Shown: positions 45,536-53,931, counted from the first letter of the stretch. The stretch: 64,000 nt of DNA from Streptomyces sp. Sge12 (GCF_002080455.1 NZ_CP020555.1:5368501-5432500); one strand, 5' to 3'. Translations and numbers: made by a program. Notes: generated by a model not told the origin, from the letters alone.

Positions 45536-46780
45536 CTATGCGTGGCCGCGTTCGGCCCGGATCCCGCTGACCACCTGGTTCACGGAAGCCCGTACGTCCT
45601 CCATCTCGAGCAGGAACGCCCAGTAGTCGGGGTGGCGCCCCTCCAGCGCCTCCCGCGCCCGGCCCACCCGGGCCACCGCATCGTCCAGCGGCCGGGCGTG
45701 CCGCGGATCCGGCACACTGCGCCCGGCCATCGCCAGCCGCTGCGCGTCCCGGATCGCGAAGCGCGTCCGGTCCACCTCCGCCTGCGGATCCCGCGCCACC
45801 GCCTCCAGCCGCGTCAGCCGGTCCTGCGCCGCCGACACCGCCTCGTCCGTCGCCTCCAGCGAGCCGCGGACCGCCTCGATCAGCTCCCCCACAGCGGCCC
45901 AACGCTGCTCGTCCCGGGCCCGGCCGGCCTCCCGCAGCTGCTCCTCGGCCCGCGCCACGTCCCGTACCGCCTGATCCGGCACGTGCTGCAGGTCCTGCCA
46001 GCAAGCCGCACTGAAGCGCCGGCGCAGCTCGCTGAGCACCGGATCCACCCGGTCCGCCCGATTGCGCAACGCCTGCGCCCGCGTCCGCAGACTCACCAGC
46101 CGCCGGTCGATCTCCGCCGCCCGCTCGGGCAGCCGCGCCACCTCGGCCCGTATGGCCTCCGCATCGCGCAGGATCCGGTCGGCGCGCTGCACCGTCTCCT
46201 GCACCCCGTGCTGGGCCGCGCCCTGGTTCAGCTTGGTCAGCTCCGGGCCCAGCGCCGCCAGCCGCGCCGCCAGATCGTCGGCCCGCATCCCCTTCGCCCG
46301 TACGGCGTCCAGCGCATCACTGGCACCGATCAGCGCGGCCCTGGCCCGCTCCCGGGCCGGCGCGACCCGCGCGAGCTGCGTCTCGGCCTTGTCCAGCAGC
46401 GGCTGCAGCCCCTGCGCGAACCGCTCCAGCTCCCCCTGGACCCGCACCAGCTCGTCCCGAGCCCGGGTCAGCTCGTCCCGGGCGCGCGTGGCGACCGAGG
46501 CCTCCAACTCGGCCCGGTCCAGGTCGTGCGCGTCGACGGCCTGGATGTACACGTGACTGACCTGGTCGATGCGCCGCCCCAGCGCGGCGAACCCCTCGGT
46601 CGCCTGCCGCGCCGCCGGAGACCCGTCCGCCGCGGCGATGGTCTCGATGGAGATCCGCAGATCCCGCTGCGCCGTATCCAGCTCGTAGAACGCCGCGGCG
46701 GCAGCATCCTTCGCCGCCTGCGCATCCGCCCGCCGACTCTCGTCCCGCCCACCGAACCACCGCCGGGATGCCGTCGTCAC
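45536..46780 (-). CDS. Coiled-coil protein of unknown function, 414 aa
   Basis: Almost entirely helical, with long stretches of Ala/Arg/Glu/Leu heptads (RARDELTRARDELVRVQGELERFAQGLQPLLDKAETQL; ARAALIGASDALDAVRAKG). No membrane segment, signal or catalytic motif. It may be a structural or scaffold protein. GTG start at 46780 with GAGAGGG 3-4 bp upstream. It is divergent from the tRNA-Val gene. I do not recognise the family. Confidence 0.8.
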   Translation of the reverse strand: MTTASRRWFGGRDESRRADAQAAKDAAAAAFYELDTAQRDLRISIETIAAADGSPAARQATEGFAALGRRIDQVSHVYIQAVDAHDLDRAELEASVATRARDELTRARDELVRVQGELERFAQGLQPLLDKAETQLARVAPARERARAALIGASDALDAVRAKGMRADDLAARLAALGPELTKLNQGAAQHGVQETVQRADRILRDAEAIRAEVARLPERAAEIDRRLVSLRTRAQALRNRADRVDPVLSELRRRFSAACWQDLQHVPDQAVRDVARAEEQLREAGRARDEQRWAAVGELIEAVRGSLEATDEAVSAAQDRLTRLEAVARDPQAEVDRTRFAIRDAQRLAMAGRSVPDPRHARPLDDAVARVGRAREALEGRHPDYWAFLLEMEDVRASVNQVVSGIRAERGHA

Positions 46781-46885
46781 AATCCCTCTCCCGTACCGTG
46801 TCCGCCATGCCCCGATCCATTCTCCCCCACGGGAACGGGTTTGCGTGGGGGGTGTGCCCGCCATGTAGGCTGTCCACTCATCCAC

Positions 46886-46960
46886 GGGTGCGTAGCTCAG
46901 GGGTAGAGCGCTGCTCTTACAAAGCAGATGTCGGCGGTTCGAAACCGTCCGCGCCCACCA
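46886..46960 (+). tRNA. tRNA-Val (anticodon TAC), CCA encoded
   Basis: A full cloverleaf. The acceptor GGGTGCG pairs with CGCGCCC, the D arm is GCTC-AGGGGTA-GAGC, the anticodon arm is CTGCT-CTTACAA-AGCAG, and the T arm is GGCGG-TTCGAAA-CCGTC. Anticodon TAC reads valine codons. The discriminator A and CCA are encoded (46957-46960). Its 3' side borders an irregular region, making it a candidate integration target. Confidence 0.97.
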
Positions 46961-46963
46961 GCA

Positions 46964-46999
46964 AAAAGGCCCCCCGCCGATCACGGCGGGGGGCCTTTT
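46964..46999 (+). terminator. Terminator after tRNA-Val
   Basis: A perfect 16-bp stem AAAAGGCCCCCCGCCG with a 4-nt loop; the 3' arm ends in TTTT. It starts 3 bp after the CCA end. Confidence 0.9.
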
Positions 47000-47074
47000 G
47001 CATGCCACAGCGACGCCACACGACATCCACGATCGACATCAATGGCTGGGCCGGACGAGGGCGCCTCCTGCGTC

Positions 47075-47383
47075 TCAAACAGCCTCGATGTTGTCGACGG
47101 CGGTCGAGATCTCCCGACCGGACGGCCCTCGGATGCAGGCGAGTTCCACCCAGTGCTCACGGAGCACGGACGCCGACACGTGCTCGTTGACGACAGCCAT
47201 CAGCTCGCCCTCCAGGCCCGATGCAACGTCGCGGACGCGCTTGCGCAGCAGGCGATGAGGCAGGTACTCGTACTGCTCACCCACGACGCGGGCCACGCCT
47301 TGACCCACGCCGACTTCGACCCGGCCCAGCGCATCGACGCAATCGTCTCGGCCCACCAGCCGAACGCTGACGGATAGCCCCAC
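47075..47383 (-). CDS. Small hypothetical protein, 102 aa
   Basis: Read on the minus strand the codons have strong third-position G/C and the protein ends ELACIRGPSGREISTAVDNIEAV. It begins MGLSVSVRLVGRDDCVDALGRVEVG from a GTG with no good ribosome-binding site. I do not recognise the family. It lies 115 bp beyond tRNA-Val in a region of unfamiliar genes. The frame on the opposite strand has worse codon use, so the minus frame is preferred. Confidence 0.55.
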   Translation of the reverse strand: MGLSVSVRLVGRDDCVDALGRVEVGVGQGVARVVGEQYEYLPHRLLRKRVRDVASGLEGELMAVVNEHVSASVLREHWVELACIRGPSGREISTAVDNIEAV

Positions 47384-47428
47384 GGGGCCAACCGCGCAAC
47401 TTCCTGCGCGCGGACGCTGCGGTAAGAG

Positions 47429-48187
47429 TCAGAGGCTGTCTCGCTCTATCAGCGAGCCGTCAGGGCCCATCGTGTAAATCCGTGGCGGCCCCATTCTTTC
47501 CATGGCCTTCCGCAGTGCCGCTTCCTTCTCGGCGGCGTCGGGAGCCTGCGGGTCCGACACCCGGAAGCCATGCAGTTCGACGCTATCGGCGTCCACGTCC
47601 TCGGGCTCGGGACGGCCCTCCTGGATGAAGCCGCAGAGCGAACGTAGCGCGTCTTCTCCAAGCTCCAGGGGGTGGAAGGGCAAGGCGTACGGCTCCTCTT
47701 CCTCGCCAGGCCAAGGAATGATGTCCGCCGGACGGTCCCCAGCCCAGTAGGGGAGCTCGAAGGAGAGCGGCTCCCCGATGTTCTCAATGATTCCGTCGTC
47801 CGGGGACAGGCTCAGAGAGCGGATGAGGCGTCCGTCCTCCCAGACGGCGAACGCCAGCCAGTCGACCACGCTGTGCATGGCATGCAGGACCAACCGTCGT
47901 CCGGCACTCGCCGCCACAAGGTGCTCTGGAAGCCGTGACGGCAAATCGATCATCACGCGCTGATCGCAGATGACCTCTACGCCCGGCCAGCTCGCCGCAT
48001 AGGTCGTTCCATCGGGGGGATAGACGCCCTCCCCCAGGATCGAACCCCTCGCCTCTTCAATCGCACAGCCCGGATACAGGCGCCGCACCATGCGGGACGT
48101 CTGCTCCAAGTCCGCCGCACCCACCTGTCGCAGCAGGCCCGGCACATCGCCGTCGGCATACACGAGCAGACCGGTCTTGGCCCCCAA
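47429..48187 (-). CDS. DUF6928-like protein
   Basis: 252 residues. The family begins GAKTGLLVYADGDVPGLLRQ, which here directly follows a TTG at 48187 with GGGGAGGG 4 bp upstream, so I choose TTG over an ATG 93 bp further upstream. Later segments are TYAASWPGVEVICDQRVMID and HAMHSVVDWLAFAVWEDGRLIRSLSLSPDDGIIENIGEPL. The function is unknown; the protein is typical of streptomycete accessory regions. The family name is from memory. Confidence 0.7.
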   Translation of the reverse strand: MGAKTGLLVYADGDVPGLLRQVGAADLEQTSRMVRRLYPGCAIEEARGSILGEGVYPPDGTTYAASWPGVEVICDQRVMIDLPSRLPEHLVAASAGRRLVLHAMHSVVDWLAFAVWEDGRLIRSLSLSPDDGIIENIGEPLSFELPYWAGDRPADIIPWPGEEEEPYALPFHPLELGEDALRSLCGFIQEGRPEPEDVDADSVELHGFRVSDPQAPDAAEKEAALRKAMERMGPPRIYTMGPDGSLIERDSL

Positions 48188-48773
48188 GGTCCCTCCCCGA
48201 AGCGCAACGCTCAATCGTGGTCGCACCGTATCCCCCGGCTCTGACAGCGGAGGATCAGCGGGTGGCCGTGCCCTGCCCATACCCGTACGGCCGAAAAGAA
48301 GCAGGCACCAGCAGCCACGCCAATTGAAACGGCCGTTCATCTGCGGTGGGTGTGGGATTTGAACCCACGCTGACTGGCGCCCCGACGGGTTTCCGAACTG
48401 GTGCGGCGCAGCCGCTAGGGACTGCACTGAAGACCGTTGGGTCTGGAGGCCTTCGTCGGCCTCCAGACCCCCGCTCAGTCGGCATCAGCCGACGCGAACA
48501 GGTCTCGTCGTGGCTAGCCACCGTTCGCGCCGGACGACACCGCCCACCTGTCACCGGGGTTGGGGTGAGTTCTGCGACGCGGCTCCGTCCAGGGCACGCT
48601 GCAAGACAGGTGGTCCTGGCGGTGACCGGCTTCTGACTCCACGGCTGACATCAACACGGGTGATGGAGGGCGTGCGGCGTGCGGTCGGACGGAGATGGGG
48701 CCCGGTTCATGGGGCGTCCATTGACCGGCGCGCCGCGGAGGAGTTCGTGATTACGGGCGGGTAGGTTCTGGCC
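48188..48773. other. 586-bp stretch without a convincing gene
   Basis: Holds a tRNA-Ser-like 3' fragment (48342-48368) and a perfect 13-bp hairpin (GGGTCTGGAGGCC arms, 48439-48470, loop TTCGTC). Frames through it have poor codon bias. The end nearest 48773 carries the promoter of the HIT gene (TAGGTT at 48762-48767). It looks like a scar of an insertion or deletion. Confidence 0.55.
48342..48368 (-). repeat. tRNA-Ser-like 3' end fragment (T arm and acceptor strand)
   Basis: On the minus strand a perfect T arm GTGGGTTCAAATCCCAC is followed directly by ACCCACC, a discriminator G, then CA. That is the 3' end of a class-II-type tRNA as seen in Streptomyces tRNA-Ser. No matching 5' acceptor strand or anticodon arm lies within 100 bp, so it is a remnant or attachment-site core, not a working tRNA. 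Confidence 0.55.
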
Positions 48774-49253
48774 ATGACTGATGATTGGCGGAAGGACCGG
48801 ATCGGAACTGCCCTGCGGGGGCAAAACCCCACGGTGCTCAGGCGGTTGGACGCCGGATTCGCGGTGATCGGCGATGTGCAGTTCCTGCCCGGCTACTCGG
48901 TGCTCCTGGGGGACGACCCGGCGGTGGAGCGGCTGTCGGATCTGCCGCGGGACAAGCGGCTGGCGTTCCTGTCCGACATGGACCGACTGGGAGAAGCGGT
49001 CGAACGGGCCTGCCGCCGGCTGGACGGGGCCTTCCGCCGCGTGAACCTGGAGATCCTCGGCAACACCGACGGCTTCCTGCACGCGCACGTGTGGCCGCGG
49101 TTCGAGTGGGAGCCGTCCGACCTGGTGTGCAGGCCGGTGTGGCTCTATCCCCGGGCCAGATGGAGCGACGAGCAGTACGCGCTCGGCCCGCAGCACGACC
49201 GGCTGCGCGAGGCGATCGGAAGCGAGCTCGACCAGCTGCGCCCGAGCGCGTGA
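48774..49253 (+). CDS. HIT-like protein
   Basis: 159 residues. The LHAHVWPRF motif (about residue 103-111) is the HxHxx histidine triad core of HIT hydrolases, preceded by the family-like RVNLEILGNTDGF. An N-terminal GDVQFLPGYSVLLGDDPAVERLSDLP also fits. HIT enzymes cleave nucleotidyl-phosphoester bonds. The third His of the triad is replaced by the Trp-Pro-Arg sequence, so activity is uncertain. TAGGTT lies 6 bp before the ATG (leaderless). Confidence 0.8.
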   Translation: MTDDWRKDRIGTALRGQNPTVLRRLDAGFAVIGDVQFLPGYSVLLGDDPAVERLSDLPRDKRLAFLSDMDRLGEAVERACRRLDGAFRRVNLEILGNTDGFLHAHVWPRFEWEPSDLVCRPVWLYPRARWSDEQYALGPQHDRLREAIGSELDQLRPSA

Positions 49254-49328
49254 CGAGCCTGCCGGCCCCGCATCCGTAGCTGCGGCGGCCGACGCCTCAC
49301 CGCAAGTCCGCACTGGAGGAAGCCCGCT

Positions 49329-49635
49329 GTGCCCGCAGGAATCGCTCTGCATTTTGATCGCGTCTCCGCCAAGGGGTCGCACAACGACCTCAGGCTGCGC
49401 ATCGGGCCGTACCAGTAGAAGTGCGACTCCTACTACTTCGGCCTGGACGAAGCGCCCACGGCCCCGAATGGACTCGGGGCCGGGCTGGAGCATCAGCCCC
49501 TCCGACTACCTTGCCGCAGCAGCCCAGGTGCGGGACTTCGCCCCGATCCCCGGGGCCCGTATTCAGTGCTCGCTGAGCGACTTGGCGGCCCAGATCGACG
49601 CCAACCGTTCCACAGTCGCGGCGACCGGTGCCTAG
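49329..49635 (+). pseudogene. Broken gene with intact ribosome-binding site
   Basis: A GTG with GGAGGA 8 bp upstream opens a frame reading PAGIALHFDRVSAKGSHNDL, which hits an in-frame TAG at 49416-49418 after 29 codons. Reading continues sensibly past the stop (KCDSYYFGLDEAPT), then needs a frame change near 49460 to reach WSISPSDYLAAAAQVRDFAPIPGARI and a TAG at 49635. One stop and one frameshift therefore interrupt a gene of about 100 codons. The family is unrecognised. Confidence 0.65.
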
Positions 49636-49701
49636 CACGGCGCGACAGGCATCCTCGGCAGTTCTGGCCTTTCGCCTCGGCCGAGAGGCTCTGGCGCCAG
49701 C

Positions 49702-50499
49702 ATGCGTCTCGTGCAACTGGAACAAGCCGTAGCGGCAACGAGCGCCCTGACCACCCTCATCGCTGTGCCAGCCACGCTGCTCGCTGCCCACTGGACCAGA
49801 CGCAGTGCGGACAGGGCCGCAGATGCCACGGTGCTGGCAGGCCTTGATCAGTCCCATGCCGCAGTGGCGGCTGCCCAACTCCAAGAGCGCGCGGGACGCG
49901 AGCAGTCGCTTGAAGACGCACGGCGTACGTCTTATGCCGAGTTTCTGAGTGCAGTGGACGTGTTCGTTCGGATCGTCACCCAGCTACCGGACGTGCCCGT
50001 CGCTTCCCGGCGGGAGCTACTCGATCAGAAGGCGACTGCAGTGGTGCAGGCACGCGCGGGTGTCGCAGTCCTGGGGCCTCCGACAGTCCTCGGCCAGGCG
50101 GAGAAGGTGGCCGAGCAGTGCGCCCGACTGGAGGAGCTGGCACTGCGCAGAGCTGTGCTGAGATCGGCGATCAGCGCTCTGGAGGAAGCCTGGTGCCCTC
50201 GCAACGCCGAGTTCTGCCAGGACCCGCACCACACTTCCGCGTACGTGGCTTGGGAACTCTTGTGCCGGTGGGGGCGCTTGGAGGATGAAGAGCGGTGGGA
50301 GGAACTCGATTTCCTGCAATTCATCCTGCAAGAGAGCCACGCCCTGGATGCGGAGCAGGTCAGGCAGGTACTTGAAGTGGCCAACAGCGTCGCGTGCTGG
50401 GACGAGATCATCGGTGGGTTCGTCCGTGACCCGCTTCTGGAGCGTTTTCAGGCGGTCCGGGAAGACTTTGTCGACGTCGCGTATGGCTCGCACGCTTAG
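49702..50499 (+). CDS. Hypothetical membrane-anchored protein, 265 aa
   Basis: An N-terminal membrane segment (AATSALTTLIAVPATLLAAHWT, about 10-31) is followed by a helical cytoplasmic domain (AAVAAAQLQERAGREQSLEDARRTSYAEFLSAVDVF) with Glu/Trp-rich helices at the end (CRWGRLEDEERWEELDFLQFILQE). This layout is frequent among uncharacterised streptomycete proteins. Third-position G/C is lower than in flanking genes, consistent with acquisition. No ribosome-binding site is evident before the ATG. Confidence 0.65.
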   Translation: MRLVQLEQAVAATSALTTLIAVPATLLAAHWTRRSADRAADATVLAGLDQSHAAVAAAQLQERAGREQSLEDARRTSYAEFLSAVDVFVRIVTQLPDVPVASRRELLDQKATAVVQARAGVAVLGPPTVLGQAEKVAEQCARLEELALRRAVLRSAISALEEAWCPRNAEFCQDPHHTSAYVAWELLCRWGRLEDEERWEELDFLQFILQESHALDAEQVRQVLEVANSVACWDEIIGGFVRDPLLERFQAVREDFVDVAYGSHA

Positions 50500-50611
50500 T
50501 GGCGTAGGTGCACGACGGTCGGCGGGGCTGCTGGATTTTGGCTCGGAATGCCGGGAGGGCGTCGCGGCGGGACAATCAGGATCCGCCGCAAGGTTGAGAC
50601 CGGAGGTTGCC

Positions 50612-51232
50612 ATGAGCCCTCAGCCGCCGCCGCAGTGGGGGTCTGTCCCGGAGCGTCCGCCGGATCGGCGCCGCGGGTGGTTCGGTCGGCACCGGTTGTT
50701 GACGGTGCTGTTGGTCGCCGTCGCCGGGGTCGTGGTTCTGGGGGTCCTGGGGTCGCTCGGCGGCAAGGGGTCGGTCGCTCCGCCGCCCGCGGCCACGGCC
50801 ACGGCCAAGGCCGTCACGGATTCCGGGCGTATGCCCGGGGTGGGGGAGGCGGTTCGGGACGGGAAGTTCGAGTTCACCGTCACCAGGCTGCAGGCAGGGG
50901 TGGGGAATGTCGGGGGTGAGTACGGTCAGGACGCGCAAGGGCAGTTCTTCCTCGTGCACATGACCGTGAAGAACATCGGGGACAAGGCTCAGACCTTCGA
51001 CGGTTCCGACCAGGAACTCATTGACCGCAACGGCAGCAAGTACAGCGCTGACACCGCCGCGGGAATCTATCTCGACGGAAGCGAGTCCTTCCTCGAGCAG
51101 ATCAATCCCGGCAACGTGGTCGACGGCGTTGTCGTCTTCGACGTTCCTAAGGGCGCGGATCCCGTACGCATCGAGCTGCACGACTCGATGTTCAGTGGGG
51201 GTACCACCGTCGATCTGACCACGCGGCGTTGA
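50612..51232 (+). CDS. DUF4352-type membrane-anchored protein
   Basis: 206 residues. One membrane span follows a Pro-rich, Arg-rich N-terminus (RHRLLTVLLVAVAGVVVLGVLGSLG). The extracellular beta-sandwich (about 75-205) has the DUF4352 pattern DGKFEFTVTRLQAGVG, FLVHMTVKNIGDKAQTFDGSDQELIDRNG, GNVVDGVVVFDVPKGADPVRIELHD. Function unknown, probably a surface or chaperone-like domain. GGAGG lies 5 bp before the ATG. Confidence 0.85.
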   Translation: MSPQPPPQWGSVPERPPDRRRGWFGRHRLLTVLLVAVAGVVVLGVLGSLGGKGSVAPPPAATATAKAVTDSGRMPGVGEAVRDGKFEFTVTRLQAGVGNVGGEYGQDAQGQFFLVHMTVKNIGDKAQTFDGSDQELIDRNGSKYSADTAAGIYLDGSESFLEQINPGNVVDGVVVFDVPKGADPVRIELHDSMFSGGTTVDLTTRR

Positions 51233-51324
51233 CCCGGGTGTGTGCCCGTCGTGTTTCCGTCCGGGGGCGGGGCTGGCATCGTGAGACCCCCGGCCGGGGG
51301 ACGGTCGGGGGTCTTGGGTTTGGG

Positions 51325-51399
51325 TCAGGCGTTGGGGCGCTTGCCGTGGTTGGCCTTCTTCTTCTTGCGCGCCCGGCGCTTGTTGCCTCGCTTGGCCAT
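51325..51399 (-). CDS. Ribosomal protein bL37 (24 residues)
   Basis: A 24-codon gene too short for ordinary gene calling. From the ATG at 51399 it reads MAKRGNKRRARKKKKANHGK and ends RPNA, matching the actinobacterial bL37 seen in mycobacterial ribosome structures. It is a large-subunit protein. GAGGGAGA lies about 5 bp upstream of the start. It is transcribed against its neighbours. Confidence 0.88.
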   Translation of the reverse strand: MAKRGNKRRARKKKKANHGKRPNA

Positions 51400-51521
51400 G
51401 CTGGTCTCCCTCGTAGGCGACAGTTCATGCCTCGGTCAGTCTAGGTTCGGGGTGCTTCATCCGCATTTGGGAGCCCGGGTGCTCCCTTGGCCCCCGGTTG
51501 CGGGCGTGGGATCGTCGGGGG

Positions 51522-52157
51522 ATGGGCGAGCTCGCGTGGGGTGGGTTGGTCGTGGCCGTTGTCGCCGGGGTGCTGGCGGTGCTGGAGCGGTCCCGGGGGG
51601 TGGGGTTCGAGCGGAAGCGGGACGAGGAGCGGGCGCGGCTGCTGGCGAGTCTCGCCGAGGCCGAGGAGCCCGCTGCCGGGCCGGCGGGGCGGAAGTTCCA
51701 GGACGTCGGCGGGATCCAGCACCCCGCCGTACAGGCCGGTGAGCGGCGGGACGAGTTCACGCCGATCCTCGTGGAGTACTACGCCTACGGACTGACCCAG
51801 GCGCGCAGCAGCTTCGCGACCAGCCAGCGGTTCGCCGGGGTCGGGGCGGCGATCCTGCTCTTCGGGATCGGGCTGGCCGTCTGGAAGGCCGAGGCCGGCG
51901 GGGAGCTCTACCTGGGGATCGTCACGAGTTCGGCGGGACTGGTCACCACCTTGATCGGGCAGCTCTTCCACCGGCGGGCCGACATCGCCCTCCGGCACAT
52001 GGCCGACCAGACCGCCTCGCTGCGCGACGACCGGCGGGCCGCCGAGACGACCCAGCAGGCCATCGAGCTGCTGGACACGGTGGAGGACGCGGGGCTCCGG
52101 GCCCGCCTCCAAGCCGGTTTGATCATGAAACTTTCCGGCGCCGAGCTGCCCCGGTAG
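51522..52157 (+). CDS. Membrane protein of the TRADD-N-associated two-span type
   Basis: 211 residues. An N-terminal span (LAWGGLVVAVVAGVLAVLE) is followed by a linker. The family-like core (about 82-170) reads YYAYGLTQARSSFATSQRFAGVGAAILLFGIGLAV, then a second span ELYLGIVTSSAGLVTTLIGQLFHRRADIALRHMADQTASLRDDR. Such two-span domains accompany TRADD-N and NTP-switch proteins in bacterial conflict systems (family recognised from memory). The start is ATG at 51522. Confidence 0.6.
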   Translation: MGELAWGGLVVAVVAGVLAVLERSRGVGFERKRDEERARLLASLAEAEEPAAGPAGRKFQDVGGIQHPAVQAGERRDEFTPILVEYYAYGLTQARSSFATSQRFAGVGAAILLFGIGLAVWKAEAGGELYLGIVTSSAGLVTTLIGQLFHRRADIALRHMADQTASLRDDRRAAETTQQAIELLDTVEDAGLRARLQAGLIMKLSGAELPR

Positions 52158-52172
52158 CGGGATAGTAGGGGT

Positions 52173-52397
52173 ATGTGCCGTTCCATTAAGACTCTGCGCC
52201 CGCCCGCCATCCCCGAGAAGGCGACCGAGGAGGAGATCCGCGCCGCCGCCCTGCAATACGTACGGAAGGTGTCCGGGTTCCGGGCACCCGCCGCGCACAA
52301 CCGCGAGGTGTTCGAGGCGGCGGTGGACGCCGTCGCCGAGGCCACCGCGGCACTGCTCGACGGCGTGCACGTACGGGGGCAGGCCGCCCCGGCGTGA
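52173..52397 (+). CDS. DUF2277 protein
   Basis: 74 residues starting MCRSIKTLRPPAIPEKATEEE, the invariant opening of DUF2277, and continuing IRAAALQYVRKVSGFRAPAAHN. Function unknown. It follows the preceding gene by 15 bp and may share its transcript. The protein is conserved and its N-terminal Cys is invariant. Confidence 0.92.
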   Translation: MCRSIKTLRPPAIPEKATEEEIRAAALQYVRKVSGFRAPAAHNREVFEAAVDAVAEATAALLDGVHVRGQAAPA

Positions 52398-52412
52398 CCC
52401 GCCGGCCGGCGC

Positions 52413-52934
52413 CTACGAGGTCCGCGCGCGGCGGCGCATCACCCAGACTCCGGCGCCCAGCGCGCCCGCGGTCAGGGCGCTGCCGACGGCGATCTGCCCC
52501 GGGCTCATCGAATCGATGCTGCCGCCCGTGCCACCGCGGGCCGCACCCGAGCTGACCTGCAAGGACACGGTGACCCGCTCGCCGCCGGGGCCGCCGCACT
52601 CGAAGACGACCCGGTGCGCGCCCAGGTTCGCGTTGTTGAAGACGGTGGCGCTGCCGATGAGGCTGGCGGCGGTCTGGTTGCCCGGGGTCAGCCGGACCTC
52701 GCCGAAGGCGGTCGACGTGACCCTGGCGACCTGCGTCCCGCAGCCCGCGACATTGAGCGCGACCCGGCCGCCCGGGGCGACCGCGGTGGGGGAGACGGTG
52801 GCAGTGGGGGCGGCGTACGCGAGGGTGGCGGGAGCGGCGGCAGCGGCGATGAGGGTCGCCGCCGCGACGGTCATCAGGCGGCGTACTGCCTTCGGCGGTT
52901 CGGCGGGCGCTTGTGCGGTCGGTTTGGCGGGCAT
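52413..52934 (-). CDS. Secreted, C-terminally membrane-anchored protein
   Basis: 173 residues. A Tat/Sec-like signal peptide (RRLMTVAAATLIAAAAAPATLAYA) precedes a beta-rich domain with two cysteines (VAGCGTQVARVTSTAFGEV; VVFECGGPGGERVTVSLQVSS). The end has a membrane span and Arg-rich stop (AVGSALTAGALGAGVWVMRRRAR), as in sortase-anchored or tail-anchored surface proteins but without an LPxTG motif. Typical of unassigned streptomycete surface proteins. AGGAG precedes the ATG by 8 bp. Confidence 0.75.
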   Translation of the reverse strand: MPAKPTAQAPAEPPKAVRRLMTVAAATLIAAAAAPATLAYAAPTATVSPTAVAPGGRVALNVAGCGTQVARVTSTAFGEVRLTPGNQTAASLIGSATVFNNANLGAHRVVFECGGPGGERVTVSLQVSSGAARGGTGGSIDSMSPGQIAVGSALTAGALGAGVWVMRRRARTS

Positions 52935-53106
52935 GGAGAGGACTCCTCGGCTCGTCGAAACGGCGCGGCCTGGCCACGGGAGTGACCCGGATTCGGTTGC
53001 GCACCGCTCTGTGGACGCTAGGAGCCCAGCCCGGGGGCGGCGATCGGGGCCGGGTGAACGGGTGAGCCACTGCTCCGCCCGGGGGAGCCCGATCGTGGAG
53101 GAGGGC

Positions 53107-53745
53107 CTACGCCGCCGTCGCCGCGGCCGGCGGCGGCGGGCGGCGTACGAGGAACGCCGCCAGGGCGCCCGCGGCGAAGAGGGCGACCACCGAGAGGGCG
53201 GTGCCCAGCCACTGGGTACCGAGCCACTGGGTGCCGAAGTAGCCGAGGGCCACGCTGTAGCCGGCCCAGGCCATGCCCGCCAGCACCGACCAGGGAAGGA
53301 ACTCCGCGACCTTGCGCTGCGTCTTGCCCGCCCCCAGGGACACCACCGAACGCCCGGCCGGGGCGAAACGGGCGATCACCACCAGGGCGCCGCCACCGCG
53401 CGCCAGCGCCGTGCCGAGCCGCTCGTGGGCCCGCGTCAGCCGGCGGGAGCGGGCGATGGCCCGGTCCAGCCGGGCTCCGCCGCGCCGGCCCAGCCGAAAC
53501 GCCGCCATGTCACCCAGCACCGAGGCGCTCGTCGCGATCACGAGCAGGAGCAGGATGTCCGGAACCTGCTCGGGCACCGGCACCGGCACGGGTCCCGCCG
53601 CCCCGGCGGCCGCAGCGGCCGCCGCAGCGGTGATCACCAGAACCCCGCTCGGGAGCACCGGGAGGAAGACGTCGAGCACGATGGACACCGCCACGAGGGC
53701 GTAAATCCATGGGCTCGCGGTCAGCGACCCCAGCGTCTCAAACAA
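53107..53745 (-). CDS. DedA/SNARE-associated-type membrane protein
   Basis: 212 residues from a TTG at 53745 with GGGGAG 7 bp upstream, giving the family start FETLGSLTASPWIYALVAVSIVLDVFLPVLPSGVLVI. Further motifs are ASVLGDMAAFRLGRRGG, ALVVIARFAPAGRSVVSLGAG and MAWAGYSVALGYFG, the DedA pattern of lipid scramblases or flippases. A 15-bp tandem duplication encodes GTQWLGTQWLG. ATG starts would cut off the first span. Confidence 0.85.
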   Translation of the reverse strand: MFETLGSLTASPWIYALVAVSIVLDVFLPVLPSGVLVITAAAAAAAAGAAGPVPVPVPEQVPDILLLLVIATSASVLGDMAAFRLGRRGGARLDRAIARSRRLTRAHERLGTALARGGGALVVIARFAPAGRSVVSLGAGKTQRKVAEFLPWSVLAGMAWAGYSVALGYFGTQWLGTQWLGTALSVVALFAAGALAAFLVRRPPPPAAATAA

Positions 53746-53931
53746 AGCGGGACTCCCCAGTCCGGGTGACGTGCTGCGGCATGAAGCGCCGCGACGTCGC
53801 GGGGAGCGGCAGGAGCGGCTTGACAGCCATACAGCGTACGCCCGGCGTTCGCGTCCCGGATGCCCGGGGCGCCACCCGCCCCGCCGCCCCGCCAAGTCCA
53901 CCGCCCCGCACCGCCGGAGCCCACCCCACCC

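Noticed and set aside
46928..47377. A + strand frame across tRNA-Val and the following 400 bp
   Set aside because: It starts inside the tRNA and reads through its terminator; the minus-strand frame has better codon use.
48342..48440. A complete tRNA on the minus strand, including a TCA anticodon idea near 48425
   Set aside because: Only the T arm and acceptor 3' strand are good. No 5' acceptor partner is found and the proposed anticodon stem has mismatches.
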